Below the pieces are notes generated by a model. That model worked only from the letters and a program-made list of their open reading frames with translations. It was not told the origin of the DNA and made no database searches. A stretch of DNA of 5,417 nucleotides from Allobaculum sp. (GTDB lineage Bacteria; Bacillota_I; Bacilli_A; Erysipelotrichales; Erysipelotrichaceae), in the NCBI GenBank assembly GCA_014803815.1, contig JAAVAY010000091.1:1-5417 (forward strand). Direction: 5' to 3'. Below are positions 5,353 through 5,417 of the stretch, piece after piece. Numbering within the stretch: position 1 is the first letter of the stretch; each line of letters begins with the position of its first letter. Position numbers and translations under genes: made by a program.

Positions 5353-5417
5353 TATCGATTTTGACACCTTAAGGAAGGGATGGCTGGATTCTTCATTTCG
5401 ATAGAAATCCATATAAT

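Noticed and set aside
5389..5417. Plus-strand promoter ending in TATAAT at the right edge
   Set aside because: TATAAT (5412-5417) is perfect but the -35 at 17 bp (TTCTTC) is poor and the sequence stops there, so no gene can be assigned to it.

Overview
All genes in this window lie on the minus strand. The proteins and layout point to a low-to-moderate GC Gram-positive bacterium (Firmicutes/Bacillota). Support comes from uracil phosphoribosyltransferase directly upstream of the ATP synthase genes, strong AGGAGG-type ribosome binding sites, TGnTATAAT extended -10 promoters and U-tract terminators. The AsnA-type asparagine synthetase and the c-subunit sequence would suit the Erysipelotrichia, but that placement is inference from memory, not a search.

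In transcription order (right to left) the window holds: (i) 5417-4231, an extended -10 promoter, a ~100-nt leader with a hairpin between the best Shine-Dalgarno and the start codon, asnA (aspartate-ammonia ligase), and an intrinsic terminator at 4193-4217; (ii) 4110-3859, an 83-residue protein resembling only the central part of FakA/YloV-type fatty acid kinase, with its own strong RBS, followed by two tandem terminator-like structures (3817-3853 and 3726-3771); (iii) a ~250-nt A+G-rich (minus-strand) noncoding stretch; (iv) 3483-1, a promoter with a perfect extended -10 driving upp - atpZ-like - atpI - atpB - atpE - atpF - atpH, which runs off the left edge inside atpH. The remaining F1 genes (alpha, gamma, beta, epsilon) are expected just beyond position 1.

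upp salvages uracil to UMP. The two small membrane proteins after it belong to the AtpZ/AtpI accessory group. atpB, atpE and atpF encode the a, c and b subunits of the Fo motor, and atpH the delta stator subunit. The upstream genes are tightly coupled (upp/atpZ share one base as TAATG, atpZ/atpI are one base apart as TAAGATG, atpF/atpH overlap by 7 bases), while atpE is set apart by a 116-nt spacer holding two hairpins. The c subunit carries the Gln...Glu-Thr-Thr...Tyr set of ligands seen in sodium-driven ATP synthases, so Na+ coupling is a real possibility.

Most of the window is conventional housekeeping sequence and I see no wholly new system. The points most worth a second look are the Na+-type c-ring motif, the asnA leader in which a hairpin may bring the Shine-Dalgarno to the start codon, the free-standing FakA-middle-like protein, the A8 run plus hairpin in the extended atpI tail (also terminator-like on the opposite strand), and the structured tandem-terminator region upstream of upp.
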